Shown: positions 13,333 to 25,821, numbered from the stretch's first letter. The stretch: 64,000 bases of DNA from Lutraria lutraria (GCA_964023205.1 OZ026837.1:15291479-15355478); one strand, 5' to 3'. Notes: a model not told the origin generated them from the sequence alone. Numbers and translations are program-made.

Positions 13333-13699
13333 ATAAAGAAATGTTATTCCTTTAAATCACGTTAACCGTGCCGTACTATATTACGGTCAGCCCCGCCCTC
13401 CCATCCTAATTATCAAATTCATTAACAGGAAAGCCAATCAAGCCGGCGTCAATGTTTCAAAATTTCTATCACAGTTAAAAAGACAAAAAAGTATGTAACC
13501 GGTTCATCTTTATCACATGTACATTAAGTGTATTTTACATACTATTCGGGAACCGCATATATATACGTTCAAATAATGTATACTACATGTGATCTATGCT
13601 AAAAAATGTAGGAATATATTTACATACTCCGTTGTTTTGGCGATTGGTCAACCAGCGAACAGGATGGATAAACAATAATAAGGAATAACATTTCTTTAT
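13333..13699. repeat. Region bounded by perfect 20-bp inverted repeats
   Basis: ataaagaaatgttattcctt at 13333-13352 recurs exactly in reverse complement at 13680-13699, enclosing 327 bp. This could be a small transposon with terminal inverted repeats. No clear target-site duplication flanks it and no second copy was seen in the window. Confidence 0.5.
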
Positions 13700-13880
13700 A
13701 AGACAAAGCTACATAGCGTCCATACAATACAAATGTTGCAGGGGAGACAACCGGTACAAAACTACAGTCTGTTATTCCAAGTACGAAGAATTTGGGTTTG
13801 TTTCAACTTTTCGCAGAGAAAACGAAAAGGTTCCTTTTTATCTTTTGCATGTCGAACACGATGGTTAAAAGTATGGATTT

Positions 13881-14130
13881 GCTGGTCGCAGATGTAGCCC
13901 AGCGTCTAATACGCTGGATTTGAATAACCTGACGATTCGGGTTCGATTCCCGGCCGCGGCAGGACAAACCCTTCGTATAAAATCTGACAGTAATGTTCCC
14001 GGTTCCTTGCAGAAGGGAAAGTTAATAATGGCTATAATGCAGTCAAGAAAAAAAAACTTTAAAGGTGAATTGACCGCCGTATATAACTGAAATTTTTTTG
14101 CAAAACGGCGTTTAACCAAAATAAACGGTC
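13881..14130 (+). mobile_element. tRNA-derived SINE, copy S1
   Basis: The head has a strong RNA polymerase III B box (gggttcgattccc) and an upstream A-box region (agatgtagcccagcg) with the spacing of a tRNA. The body contains 'ttccttgcagaaggg', also seen in the copies at 41.6 and 54.5 kb. The 3' part (tatataactgaaa ... aaaacggcgtttaaccaaa) matches the tail of the SINE at 41571-41834. The minus-strand frame covering it is an artefact. Different heads joined to a shared tail is a known pattern in SINE superfamilies. Confidence 0.8.
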
Positions 14131-15020
14131 ACTGAAAGGTTACAAATATATGAAATAAATCTACCTACTTATATCTATTGGGTAACTAATGCAATGAAAG
14201 TGATCGAAGGCTATATGTGATGAATAATAATAGAAAATACAATTATCATTCTCGAAAAATATAACTATATGACACTGTACTGATATTGAAGTTGACTAAA
14301 TTAATATTGATCAGGTAAAATAAATTTAAAGAACCATAACGGTGAATAAAAAAAGAATGAAATGTGTCCAATTAGAATCTAATTATTAAAGATGAATTGT
14401 CCAACTAACAGGCAGGTATAACAGTTATAAGCAGTCAATGGCGGTCGTAACTTATAAGTGCGTGCTAATTGGACATTTTCATTTTCAATTATTAGCCATT
14501 GCATCGGCAGAAAAAAGTCTCAACGATAACTCGACAAGTAGGCTCGTAATATTTTAGAAGCATACAGAAACATAAGAGCCGGAAATCGATTACAACTCAT
14601 TTACAATTCATAAACGCCCCCTCCCCCGGACACTTGTCGAGTTATCATTTGAACCTTTTTTCTTCCGATGGCTTTAATTCGATAGATAACTGAAATACCT
14701 TTAACGAGGCCACTCTTAAATCCCTATTTGCTTTTTTAATTTAGTGGTACAGAACAATAGATGTAATAAGAGTAAAATATAAGAAATATGTTTTATTTGC
14801 TCTAAAACATATTTACACAATGCCTTTCTTTAGCCACATCTCGTAGAAATGTGGTCAGACGCGTTTTCTTATTTTTTGCAATATCATTGAAAAAAATACT
14901 GTGCTATATTTCTATAAATAAATGTACTTTGTGATTAAAAAAGAAAATTTCGGAATGTTTTTATTGCAAGTAAAAGTCAATTTCACTGATAAGATATCTT
15001 TCTAGGTAAAATAAGACGTA
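14131..15020. other. Unique AT-rich DNA
   Basis: No supported feature seen. Confidence 0.5.
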
Positions 15021-15116
15021 CTTTAATTTTAGCATCCAAAATGCTAATGGGGCTTTAATTTTAACATCCATAATGCTAATGGGGCTTTAATTTTAATATT
15101 CAAAATGCTAATGGGG
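15021..15116 (+). repeat. Three tandem 32-bp repeats
   Basis: Three units of 32 bp with core 'ctttaattttaacatccaaa' followed by 'atgctaatgggg', then the first bases of a fourth. Units differ at a few positions. Confidence 0.9.
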
Positions 15117-15798
15117 CTTTAAATAACGTGACCGACTCGTTCGTAAATCCCCACCAAAATTTTGCATTTTCTTGTTGTTTACGTCATCATCAATTCCTAC
15201 CCATCTACCCGTTGCTTAAAGTTTAGATTGTGTAACCACTGTTCAACATTTTGTCAGGATGGTCTGAATCACGAATACTCGTGTGTCAATTAGATGCTTT
15301 TATAACGGTCCACACGCTTCTTCTATAAAATTGCTTAAGCACATTTTCTTTCAAATTAATAGTTTTTGTAAAAATACTTTTTATAATCGAAAATGCGTAT
15401 AATGCAATAACAAACACATATTTGTAACAGCTACAAATTTATGTCTGCCGACATATTTATCATCAAATGACCTTGTGTCATAGGGTCACGTGATATTGTC
15501 AAATAGATTATTTATAACTATACTTATAATGACATAATTATTCGATAAACAGCTGCCGTGATATTCCGGAAATCATTCAGAAATTGAGAACCATTGAAGT
15601 AAAACATATTACTATAAACGACGGCAAATTATCTTGTCGTATTTTTTTTCGGCGTAACTTGATTTACATTAATTTGATAATTATTGTCGTAAACTATTTA
15701 ATTTAATTGATTAAAAAAACAAGGTGTTATTATTTGCTTACTTCTTTATTAAACACAAAATAACACTATTGTGTTATTGCCTTAAAGAGTTATGGAAC
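15117..15798. other. Unique DNA, nothing recognised
   Basis: No coding or repeat signal supported. Confidence 0.5.
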
Positions 15799-15954
15799 TA
15801 CTGTGCAACATCTTTAGAGCGCCCCCTTCAGCAAAAGCATGTTTTTTCCCAACTGTACGATTTAATTAACCTCTCAAGAGCACCAACCTCTCAACAGCAA
15901 CATATTAATTTTGCTTCTTCAAAAGGGTGTTGTTTTGGAGAGGCTGCACTGTAT
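15799..15954 (-). mobile_element. MITE family M1, copy b
   Basis: Starts near 'actgtgcaacatctttagag' and ends 'tggagaggctgcactgta', with the family interior 'tcttcaaaagggtgttg'. It has the same orientation as copy a and is shorter than copies d and e. The 79-codon frame over it (15724-15963) comes from the repeat and is not a gene. Confidence 0.7.
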
Positions 15955-16088
15955 ACGTGTTGAATCACTAGTTTTAATGGTATGTTTAAATATGGCATGA
16001 GAGGTTAATTTTTGATAGTCTGTACTATGATTCTCTCGAGTGTTACCTTTGCTTGATGTCTATACTTGGTTCTTTATCTACAGCAACA

Positions 16089-16255
16089 TACAGCGCAGCA
16101 CCCTTTGGGAGTATCAAAATAATGTTGGTGTTGAGGGGTGGTTGCTCTAAAGAGGATTAATTAATAGTTAAATCGTGCAGTTGAAAACAATCATGCTGTT
16201 GTTGAGAAGGGAGGTTGTTGCTCAACACAAGCCACTCTGGAGAGGTTGTACTGTA
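16089..16255 (+). mobile_element. MITE family M1, copy c
   Basis: Starts 'tacagcgcagcaccctttgg' and ends 'tctggagaggttgtactgta', with 'catgctgttgttgagaaggg' inside. It lies only 134 bp from copy b in the opposite orientation. The left end appears to lack part of the 'cctctccaaag' block present in copies d and e. Confidence 0.7.
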
Positions 16256-16409
16256 TATATTTTCATGCTAATATCACCACCAATCTATCCATGTCGTTAT
16301 TACCATATCCGTGTTTTTTTGTTTATCCTCAATTAATAATATTTTCTATTTATTTATATTTCTTTTTCTCTTTCTTTCTTAATGAAATCATTCTTAAATT
16401 AAATATATT

Positions 16410-16709
16410 TTTCATGCGTATGCCATTGTATTATTCAGAAATATAAAACGGGCTAATAGGAACTGTATCTTTTGTAAAATGAATATAGTTGAGGACGAAT
16501 ACCATTTTATCTTAACATGCCCTATGTATCGCGATTTTCGTAAAAAAATGCCTACCCATCTCTATTATAATCATTGGCCTACTATTAAAAAATTTCATTT
16601 TTTGCTATCGTCAAATAATGTTAGTATGATTTGTAAATTGGCTAAGTATATATATTTGGCAAATAAAAAACGACCTTCTTTAATTAACCAAGCATATCCG
16701 TTTTTATAG
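16410..16709 (+). pseudogene. Non-LTR retrotransposon reverse transcriptase C-terminal remnant
   Basis: The frame running through 16446-16709 encodes the motif RNCIFCKMNIVEDEYHF followed by ILTCPMY and a basic, Lys/Tyr-rich tail, ending in a stop. This is the C-terminal signature C-x2-C-x5-(I/V)EDE-x-HF-x4-CP-x-Y of many invertebrate non-LTR (LINE) polymerases. Just upstream, a short segment in another frame (MRMPLYYSE) resembles the block that normally precedes it, which suggests a frameshift near 16445. No catalytic YADD-type motif is in range, so the copy is truncated and inactive. A related fragment lies on the minus strand at 53.4 kb. Confidence 0.75.
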
Positions 16710-18089
16710 ACTATTAATCGATTTGATTTCGCAATAATTTTACTTTTGTTATATAATATGATAATCTGTATATTTCCTATTTAGTATTGTGATAAACGCA
16801 TTCTATTATAAAGTATTAGTAATGCTAGTTCTCATGCACTTCTCTATGTGTTTAGATTACTGATATAATTATGTATATGTCGTTACTGTGTTATTTAAGT
16901 TGTCGCCGCCAGCAAATGTTGGCAAAAAGCATGTATTGCTTATATGCCTAATAAATTGAATTAACATTGAACAACTGGGCACTTTTTTGTACACGTTACT
17001 TAATAAATTCTGTTCGTTCCTGTTCTTCTGTTCTATATCAGTTCAACGCGATTCCATGCAATTATAAAGACAACACAAGAAATAAAATTACAATTATTGT
17101 TTTTTTCACGACGGTGTCTTAGATCAGTTTTGACAAATATTTATTGGCATGACGTATTAATTATTCAGATGAAATTCCTCATTCCATTGGATGATTCAGA
17201 GGAAACTCTTCCTTCCATTGGGTGAAGCGTAGACAAATTAAGACCACGCAAACTTATAGCGGGTCTGCAATTGTTTGATGTGTACTACTTGTGGTTTTAA
17301 AATTTGTAAAGTAAACATGTATGAAAATGTAATGTTATGCGGTCGAAATAAAGTTATAAACCGTCATTGACAAACATTTTACATTTAGTTGAATTAATGT
17401 ACAGTAGATATGACTAAATGCGTAATTTATTTAGCTGACCTAATATCAACATCTTAATGTGTGAACTAATTGGACTGCTAGCTGATAAGTGGTGTTCACG
17501 TAGCACTATAACGACAATTTAGGAATTTAATAGAAATCATACTTTTGGTTTCAACAGTGTTAAAGATTACATCAAAGAAACTTCGCGGCTGTCTTTTTAA
17601 AGACATTTCATGTTTAAAATTCTCCAACATCAAGCTGATTTGGAAAGAAATGAACAATGATTAGTCAGTCTTTAGCGAAGCCAATAAAAACAATAATTCC
17701 TGATTATGCCGGCTCACCTTAGCGAGCCGGTATTACGTATGAATTTACTGCCAAAACAACATGAACACACCTAGAACACCAAGCGTTCCGAAAATTGCTA
17801 TCAACCTTGATTTCAGCTTAGCCTGTCAGTAAAACTATAAAATACCGGCGATCAAAAAATTATGACGTACGCAAAGTAACCAATAGAAATTGGGTTTACA
17901 AAGCCTAAAATATCCCAACATTTGCAATCACTAGTATAGTAACTCAAGTATGTCATTCAAACGAAATTCATTATAACAACAACTATAAAACTGTACATTG
18001 AAAATGGTCTAGACTTTATGTATATGCTTTTTTTAAATTTAAAATAGAGAAACTCCTATCATTTATTCGCAGGTATATTCATAATACAA
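16710..18089. other. Unique AT-rich DNA left of the duplicated block
   Basis: No gene or repeat supported. The stretch just after the reverse-transcriptase stop may be the remnant 3' untranslated part of that element. Confidence 0.5.
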
Positions 18090-18244
18090 TCAAGGTATAC
18101 AAAGATAAGGACATTAAATGAATACAATATTTACAACAATTTTGATCTGCCCTGTCATGGCGATGTTTAGTTACTATAGCGACCTAAGACTTAAGTTAAT
18201 ATTTATTTATTTAAAAAAAAAAAAATCCTAGCAAAGAAAATTAA

Positions 18245-19035
18245 TTAAATACTAAAATAAACCCACTGTATAAAGTGCATTGCAAGCGATTTTAAACAAA
18301 TATTACATTTGATTGATCTCCTATAAACCAATATCGCACGTAATTTACAATTTTTTTGAACAACGATAACTACTCTGTATATAGGAATATATTACAACAA
18401 ATATCCTTAAAATGACCATAAATGTATAAAGCAGGGAACCATGCCTCAGTTTTTTGATAAAGTTCTCCGTTCGTTAGATATTTGACTTTAAAGAAATTCC
18501 GTACCCAGAACCCCGCTGTTTATTACCTAATACTCCATAGATAAAAAATGAAAACAAGTATCAAAATTCTGAGGCACGGTTCCCTAGATTAACATTTCCG
18601 CTACAAAATACCGAAAACCGCTTTGAAATCCTTCATCAAATAAGATGGCAATGTTAATTCGAAAATGACACCTACTGTGTTTTTTTAAGCTGAGCAATTA
18701 ACAATTAAAGTGTCTGATCATTATCGTCTCATGAAATCAACGAATTTGACGCATCCCATTCAATTTTGATAGCCAATCAAAATCGCTTATGTTTACGGTT
18801 CAATGTTTGAAACCACGCCCAGGTTTGATGTCTAGTAAGATAGTTCATAACAGATTTTTGTATTATTAAATTAATAGTATCATATCGTACTAATACAATG
18901 TACATTACGTTAGAGATACTTAACGCTGATAAGGTAAAGTCGATAAAGTGGTGCAGTATTTATCGCAATAAAACACCATTTTTGAGCGGTCGGTTAGAAA
19001 TTTTTGTTGCTTGGTATTAAAGTATGATATTTAAT
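18245..19035 (+). repeat. Dispersed repeat R1, copy 2
   Basis: Matches 6340-7075 in the same orientation. It interrupts arm A: sequence on either side of it (18090-18200 and 19080 onward) is contiguous in arm B around 34300-34380. This indicates an insertion into arm A after duplication, or a clean loss from arm B. It also has a short insertion, 'ttattaaattaatagtat' near 18861, not seen in copy 1. Confidence 0.8.
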
Positions 19036-20418
19036 CCGTATCCGTTTATATAGACCATTAATCAAAGCCAGATACGTTAAGCTAATTTCCACCAATTTCT
19101 GTTAAATTATGAATAAATAGAGCAAAAGTCCATGAAATTTCGGGACACCGCTCGTATTATAATATTGATGTTGTTTTCTACACAAAGCGCTTGTTTAATC
19201 TAGTTTCTATCATAACAGTACATTTTCAGTACAACCATATAAGTAAACAAAGCATAAATGACTACCTCATTGCCCACTGTTAAAAATTTTGGGTAGCGTA
19301 TCAGGGAAACAACATCTTTATAGTATTGACTGGGTGGTTTGTATATTTTCGTTCCGATATAATATCATATATAAGTTTCCTCTGTGAACGACTGCGTGAG
19401 AATCATTAAATATTAATAGGATTTAACAGAATGCCTTGTCTACATTACAGATTTTGTGAATTTAATGGCAAATAGAAAATGTTCTTAATACTTCCAGTAT
19501 AATTGGTTTACATCGAAATAATATTCTCCTAATTAAATTTATTTAGTTATATTGTAATTGCCGTGACTACTAGGAATAAAACCGTCGATGATACGGTATT
19601 TTATTAAAACGATTTACGGGTCCTGAGGAATGATTGCCAGCCATTTTATCAGAAATTAATGCGAACAAATTCCTTCTCTGAAAATTGAAAATCTGTATTA
19701 GCATTGATTTTTCTATTGTTACTTTGCTCCGAGAAGCCCCTGGGACACGTTAATATGGTGTTCAGTCATAGGCCTACCGTCACATGTTGCGATCATGCAC
19801 TAACAAATCTTAGTATTATCCTGAAGAAAAACAATCTTAAACGTTTTTCAACACGTGTGCGATTTCCGTAAAACATTCCCCTACGACAGGTTTATTCGCC
19901 ATGCCGGGATCGCACCTTAAACAACATAATAATCGCATGATGTAAACATGAAAATTTTGCCAGTTTTAATCGTCAAAGATATGAAACTTTCCCGATTCCA
20001 AAGTAATAAAATGTGGACATAAAAAGCTTGTCGTGGTGAAAATCAGGTACTTTTTGTAAGAAAAAACCTACACAGCACGTGTCATAAAGAATATTCATTA
20101 TCAATAATTAATTTTATGGTGCTAGGTTGATTTAAGCCAGAAGAAAATTAGACGAGTATGCCTGACAATTACCTGACAGATCCTTTTTTGTGTCAACTAT
20201 TAATTTTCCAACATGAAAATACAAAGTACGAAAATATTCAGGAATAAGCCGTACCTCAAAAGTGCGAAACTATTTAGGAACAAATCGTATCTAAAAGTAA
20301 GAGTAAAAATGTAGGAAAAAATAGAACTGGAAAATATGTAAAGGAAATCACATTAAAATTCAAAGTTTATTTGTAACAAAATAAAAATGAAGTTTAGCGG
20401 CCTATCTATCATTTTTTG

Positions 20419-20802
20419 TCAAGTAACCGTGAACATATGTTTTTCCCCAGCCTTACCTTCTTCACTGGTGACTTCATCCTGACGTTCAACCTGCAGAAAT
20501 CCTTCGACAAAACCTTTCAAAGGAATTGCCTTTCTGGAGATTGTATTTTGTACTCGTGTAGCGTGCTTCTTTTTGTGGGTGGATGAGGGGTTAGAGAAAG
20601 GTGACACATTCGAGAAAGTATAATGGTTTGTATTTGCTATTTTTCTAGGAATCCTTTTCTTACCACATCTATTTCTTACAATGCTGCTATTTTGTATAAT
20701 AAAGACAGTCATCAAACGAATAAAAATATATCTTTGACATTGTACAGGTAAATCGAAAAGTTTTGAAGTACGCATTTTCCCAAAAGTAGACCGAATGTCC
20801 AA
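20419..20802 (-). pseudogene. Unrecognised 127-codon frame in arm A
   Basis: The predicted product is basic and Lys/Arg/Ser-rich with no signal peptide or membrane segment, and I do not recognise it. The counterpart in arm B (about 32480-32870, plus) is broken by substitutions and frame changes, although its last part (32760-32854) stays open. The two arms differ by a one-base length change in the T-rich stretch before 'gtcgaaggatttctgc', so the same protein is not read in both. This argues for a decayed coding sequence or a chance frame rather than a working gene. Confidence 0.2.
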
Positions 20803-22513
20803 ATAATGAAAATAATTGTATCGTTAAAACATTTGTATGACGTATAACTGAAAACAATTTTTTTGCATCTTTTAATGTTATGAAAAAGAAAGAAAAAAAA
20901 TTACAAATTCCTAAGCTATTAAGTTATCTGAAATTCATGAAAAGTTCAGGAACATTCTCTTCTAATTTAAAATAAAACGGTTGTTGTTTTAAAAATAAAA
21001 AAGTTAAGCAATTTGAATGGTATCCAAAACCGTTTTGCAAGTTGCATGGTCTGCAACAATATCAATCGATTCTGAATATAAATATAATTGTCTACTCGTT
21101 TAAAACAAATATTGAAAATCATGAATTAATTTCAACACATAATGCGAAATTGACTTTTTCATTTTTTTTCTTAAATTGAAAACGCCTGACACAGGATTCA
21201 CACACGAGTTCATAAAGGTGTATGAATATGTGAAATAACACGAAATCAGAGAAATATATGATAGCTCTTGAAACAGCAGAAAAGCTAATATCAATTACTG
21301 AGTCATATATCGCTTGCTGTATTAGCTGGAATCGGTATAAATCCCAAAGCGGTTGAAAATCTAATGGAATGGCTAATATAAAGTCTTAATGCTGAAACAA
21401 AATACGTTTCCTAGGAAATTATTTGCTAATTTCTCCCTCTTCTACGATACAATCTATTTTACTTCGTCCAGTTTATTAGGACGTTATTTTCTCGTACGTA
21501 GAAATAGCAAAGATAATTATTTTGGGGCAGACATATAGTATGTAAATATTGTATGCAAATGTGCAACGGGCAGCTCTTATATATTCTTCTATCGACTTTT
21601 AACCAATAGATAAATGCAAGCATATTAACGCTACAGTTTCACTAATGTCTGAATATATAGAGAATTTCACGAATGTTTGTACATGTACTGCTTAACAGCA
21701 GTCAACATATTTCATTGAAAAACACATTTATTTCTTTAATATTGCATAAATAACAACATAAAAAAACATAAAGACAACACGTTGTTTATATTTATCAATA
21801 TCAGCATGTATTTATTTTGTATCACGGATAAGCTCGAAGGAAAGCATGTATGTATCGACAGCACTTTCCTAGCCTGATTTTTGGAATGTGGACATTTAAA
21901 AAAAATTTTTTAAACTGGCTACATTAAAAGAAGGCGCCAAGGAACAATAATGCTACAACATGTTGCCAGTAGTTTCTTGTTTTTATAAAATGGATTGTTT
22001 CTGATCATTGAATAAAATCTGTTTTAAAAAATCTACAAATATTTATATTCTTTTTTCGTATTCGAATACTAGTATTCGATTCAATCCCTAGTGGTTTCAT
22101 TACAAATGTTGAACAATCAAACATGTTAACAGATACAAGAGTAAAACTAAGCCATTTGTGTTGGTGTTTAGTTTGTTACTTAACTATTATCACTTGCGGC
22201 GATTGAACTAAGTCCTAGATCGAAAGATGAGAATGTTTGTCAATGTAAACATACCGCACCTTTAGAACAGGTTGTAAATTACAGCTTCCAAAAAGCCAAG
22301 AAAAAACTAAAATAATCATCTGAAACTCCCGCGTTAAGAAATTTCTGAACAGGAAAATAAATTAAAAAGTCCCATCTGGAAATGCGAAAATAATTTTAAC
22401 GAATGGCAATTGCCTCCACCGTAACTAATTATTGAGTACACCTCACATTGAGATTTTAAATTCTTTTTTGAAGAAATACTGCAATCATGTCATCCGAACT
22501 CGGGGTGCAATTC

Positions 22514-22733
22514 TTACTGGTCGGCTTTAGCTAGAATCGTAACATACGTTATTTCTATATGATATTTAGAAACGTGTTTTATTGTGACTCTAAGTTCAGG
22601 TACAGAGGATAGCTTCCCACGTTCTATTTTCAGTAACTTAATTGAGTTATAAAGTAGGTCGTACTCGTTTTTGAACATACTAGAAAGTATGCCAGGTTTG
22701 CTAATCAACTTAGCGTTACCAAAATGCTTCCGA
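22514..22733 (-). pseudogene. Unrecognised exon-like frame, intact in arm A
   Basis: On the minus strand from about 22733 the frame reads KHFGNAKLISKPGILSSMFK and continues as a mixed hydrophobic/basic sequence to a stop at 22514, about 71 codons. In arm B (30340-30545) the same DNA has 'cttgtag' immediately before it, a plausible 3' splice acceptor, but a 1-bp loss after 'ggcctacttta' brings a stop. In arm A the acceptor is 'cttgtcgg', so the splice site is gone while the frame is open. Each copy therefore has a different defect. I do not recognise the protein family. Confidence 0.3.
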
Positions 22734-24139
22734 CAAGTACCAAGTTAAATAGGTTAGCAGCGTTTATCCAAAACTTACAAGTTAAAACTTTATACATCTG
22801 GTTGGCTAAAAACGTAACTCAAAAAGTTGCTTGTACCTTAAGCGAACTGCTTCTATTGCTTATAAATCTTCTGTAATTGTTGTATTCGCAAGGTTTTGTC
22901 CTTTTCACCTTCGTTATAGTATAATTCCTGAAACATTTTAATACAATTGAAACAACAGACTTATCAGATTACAGAGTATTTCAAAATTATTAGACTGTGA
23001 CGAAGGGAAATTTGAAAACGAATTAAACTTAACGAAACAAGTTTTATAATATTATACATTTTTGTACATCTTGATGAATGAATGTATGAATGATGTCGCT
23101 ATGTCAATATGTACCATGTCCACACACGCACAATTCTAAGAAACTGCAAAAAGTCTTCAGTTCAGCACTACCACCCACATATCTCGGCAAAGGTTGCTGC
23201 CAATACCTCACGTACGTGATAAAAAAATGAACCTGCACATATTTATATTGGTTATGTCCAAAATACTGCGCTAGACATATTTTGTCTTAATAAATTTTGT
23301 ATACAATTACGAGTACAATAGTATAACAAAGCACTAGAACCCTTTGGATAGTATTTTTGTAAGCACATACAGTTTTCCTTTCGAAATTCGTATGTCAATG
23401 TGTTTTAATCAATTGATTAAATAAACCACAAAATACTATCTGTAACCAAAAAGTAATTCATATGTTTTCTACACTTGAGATGTATTCCTTACCATTTTAT
23501 CATTTTTACTATTTTAAACAATATTCCGATCGAAATTTCGCTCTTTCAAGGAATCGTGTGATGATTCATTGCCATCCTTTTATCAAATCTTGACCCTTAA
23601 CTAATATAATTGTATTTATTATGCTCGTTCGAAGAATATATACTTTTTCCCCAAGACAAATTCATAATACTGACAGCAGTTGGTGGACAATAATGTAAAT
23701 CTAGACATTCATTGTCACCTTATTAAACATTATTATCCAATATACGAGCGTACATACATATATCATGTTACAGTTGCTTATGTTCTGAAGAAAAGCAACA
23801 GCGGCAGACTAACTTTTTTCGCAAGGGAACTTCAAGCTAAGGAGTTCCGAAATCGAAGCTTGGAATGTTATCTCGTATTTGTCTGACACAACAAAATGAT
23901 CGATTAAGTAATTTCAATAATAAACAAACTGAATAGTCAGACAAATTTCGCATGATATAGATGTTTGGGAACATGCAAGGTTTAGGTAAACTACCTTCGT
24001 TTATTACAGCATTAAAAAATTTTGTTCCTCCGATACATCGACTATAATAAAGAATTAATAATAAATTCCAACATGTGTTAGAGGTCGCCTCCGAATAATG
24101 ACCCAACCTGTAAAAATGCCATTCTTTCTTCGATAATAA

Positions 24140-24540
24140 AAATAACTTCGAATAAGGACCATCTGCAATAAAGGTCACATTTTGTTAATCCCAAGGGTGA
24201 CCTTTGTTCAAAGGTGTAACTGTATCATTTTATACCTGTCAGAGAACATTTGATCATGTAATGCAAGATTAATACATTACTTTACTGTAATTGTTCACAG
24301 GCGATATGTTTGTTTTGTAAAAAGAATAATATTCATGGCCCAATTATCTGAAGATACTCCCAAGTCAGAATACAAAGTTCCATTCGAATGCTAACACGCC
24401 CATGCCATGCCGGATGAAGTGGAAGGCGGCAAGGCTTTGTCCTTTTTATATCAAAACTTATACACGCATCACCGATGTGGAATGATTTTCCGACAGGTCG
24501 TATTGTTAGTATTTAGTTAGTAGTTAGACATTTTGATTCC
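24140..24540 (+). repeat. Segment repeated in direct orientation at 28385-28830
   Basis: Blocks such as 'cttcgaataaggaccatctg', 'ttatacctgtcagagaacat', 'gcaaggctttgtccttttta' and 'tcaaaacttata' recur in the same order and strand at 28385-28830. The flanking arm A/B match is inverted, so this short piece marks a break in the symmetry. Part of it also matches copy C in reverse (34490-34620). Confidence 0.75.
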
Positions 24541-24789
24541 TTCCAAAATTTGGATATCGATTAAAAATATACAATGAATTGTAACATCATTATGTTGTAA
24601 CTATCTGACACATAACACTTCTAATTCCGGACTTGGCTCTCTTAGTGCGCTATCATCAACTCAGTGAATATTGTGTTGATCGCAATAGCTGTTAGTATGA
24701 TTTAAAGCTATTTACCATCACGCTGTTTATTGCAATATGGGTTTAACTATATCGGGGTGTCTACACTATGAATTAATGCTGACAAATAT

Positions 24790-25423
24790 CACTGTGTGGT
24801 AGCACTGCACGCAGAAAATCAACGGTGTTTACAAGATGGCGGACGCATAAATGTTGTGAGGTAATTTAAAAATAAACTATTTCTTGACTGCTCCGTTGCG
24901 TACAGATTTTTGACTAAAAAAATAAAAATTGTAGCTCCGTTGCGTACAGAAATTGTTTTCTCCGTGGCGTGCAGTGCAATGTTTACACTTAGCACCGTTG
25001 TGTACTGGGTGTAAAATTTAAAAGCTTTAAAACGTCTACTACAAGGGATTTTGATGAAGAAATAATGGATATACGTGAGGAGCTTTACAGTCTCCATACA
25101 CGTATACAAGTATTTTTGTCGATCCATTCATTTTTACGGAATAATCGTCGGTTTTGTTCAGTTTCCTCGCTTCGTTTTTCAAAAAACTCAACACGTGATG
25201 TTTAAACACTGATTTTGTGAACACGACGTGGTTTGATAAAAAAACGATTATTAGCCGCCGATTGCCGTTTTAAAGTTCTTTCATCTCATATATATTATTG
25301 TGTAGAGGACGTCGTATTTAAAAAGGTTGGACCAAAAACAAACAACACCTACCTCACAACATTTATGCGTCCGCCAGCTTGTAAACACCACTGGAATTTT
25401 GCGTACAGTGCTACCACACAGTG
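24790..25423. mobile_element. 634-bp element with about 70-bp terminal inverted repeats
   Basis: The left end starts CACTGTGTGGTAGCACTG and the right end is its reverse complement. The inverted similarity continues for about 70 bp (through 'gcggacgcataaatgttgtg'). A 5-bp direct repeat, AATAT, flanks it at 24785-24789 and 25424-25428, which fits a target-site duplication. Inside the left half, the motif 'ctccgttgcgtacaga' occurs twice, with two diverged relatives, at 24890-25005. The short frames on both strands (24819-25556) follow the inverted repeats and are not convincing genes. This is a non-autonomous DNA transposon of undetermined superfamily. Confidence 0.85.
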
Positions 25424-25533
25424 AATATGTGAAACAATATATGTCATATTTCGATACATTTGCTTCTTGCTTGATTAATTTTGAGTTCGACAAGCAACTA
25501 AGCGCTCGAGTATGAATAAAGCATACCATCGCA

Positions 25534-25821
25534 TTGTTGTACAAAAATTCATGCACTCACAATATTGTGATACGAGTACCTTTGTTTGTTCATCTAAATG
25601 CTGATTGGCGGGATTCTCAGTTCAATGACATTTCTGATCCGGAGGCAATCTATAATGGCAAAACATGGTTAATAAAATGTCCACATTTTTGTGAATGGAT
25701 AACACTGAAGCAAACATGTGAAGACGAGACATGTATTACCCAATTCATCATGAAGCGACGATGTCTGTCGATTTGTTTTCGGATTGGAGCGCAATGTCGA
25801 TTAAATCAAATCGATGATTAA
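25534..25821 (+). CDS. Unrecognised cysteine-rich frame
   Basis: A 95-codon frame with about eight cysteines, most of them in the second half (around KCPHFCEW, CEDETC, RRCLSICF and GAQC). No signal peptide is evident. The start codon is uncertain, and the frame might be an internal or terminal exon rather than a whole gene. The DNA from its last codons onward (25785-26050) is a dispersed repeat also seen at 56290-56520, which lowers the chance of a host gene. I do not recognise the family. Confidence 0.2.
   Translation: MLYKNSCTHNIVIRVPLFVHLNADWRDSQFNDISDPEAIYNGKTWLIKCPHFCEWITLKQTCEDETCITQFIMKRRCLSICFRIGAQCRLNQIDD

Larger units (their letters stand above)
18090..24235 (-). repeat. Large inverted duplication, arm A
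   Basis: Read in reverse complement, this arm matches arm B (28945-34450) in colinear blocks. Examples are the block at 18100-18190 with 34380-34450, 19080-19460 with 33900-34300, 19740-19830 with 33540-33620, 20419-20802 with 32480-32870, 22200-22775 with 30300-30900, and 23460-23960 with 28950-29520. The divergence is visible but moderate, with many small indels. Arm A carries an extra 790-bp repeat (18245-19035) absent from arm B. Its right end also matches copy C (34490-34900) in reverse. Confidence 0.85.

Noticed and set aside
13865..14119. 84-codon minus-strand frame
   Set aside because: It is the reverse strand of SINE S1, including the reversed B box.
24819..25556. Cluster of six overlapping frames, 61-102 codons
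   Set aside because: They mirror each other because they translate the two inverted ends of the 634-bp transposon.
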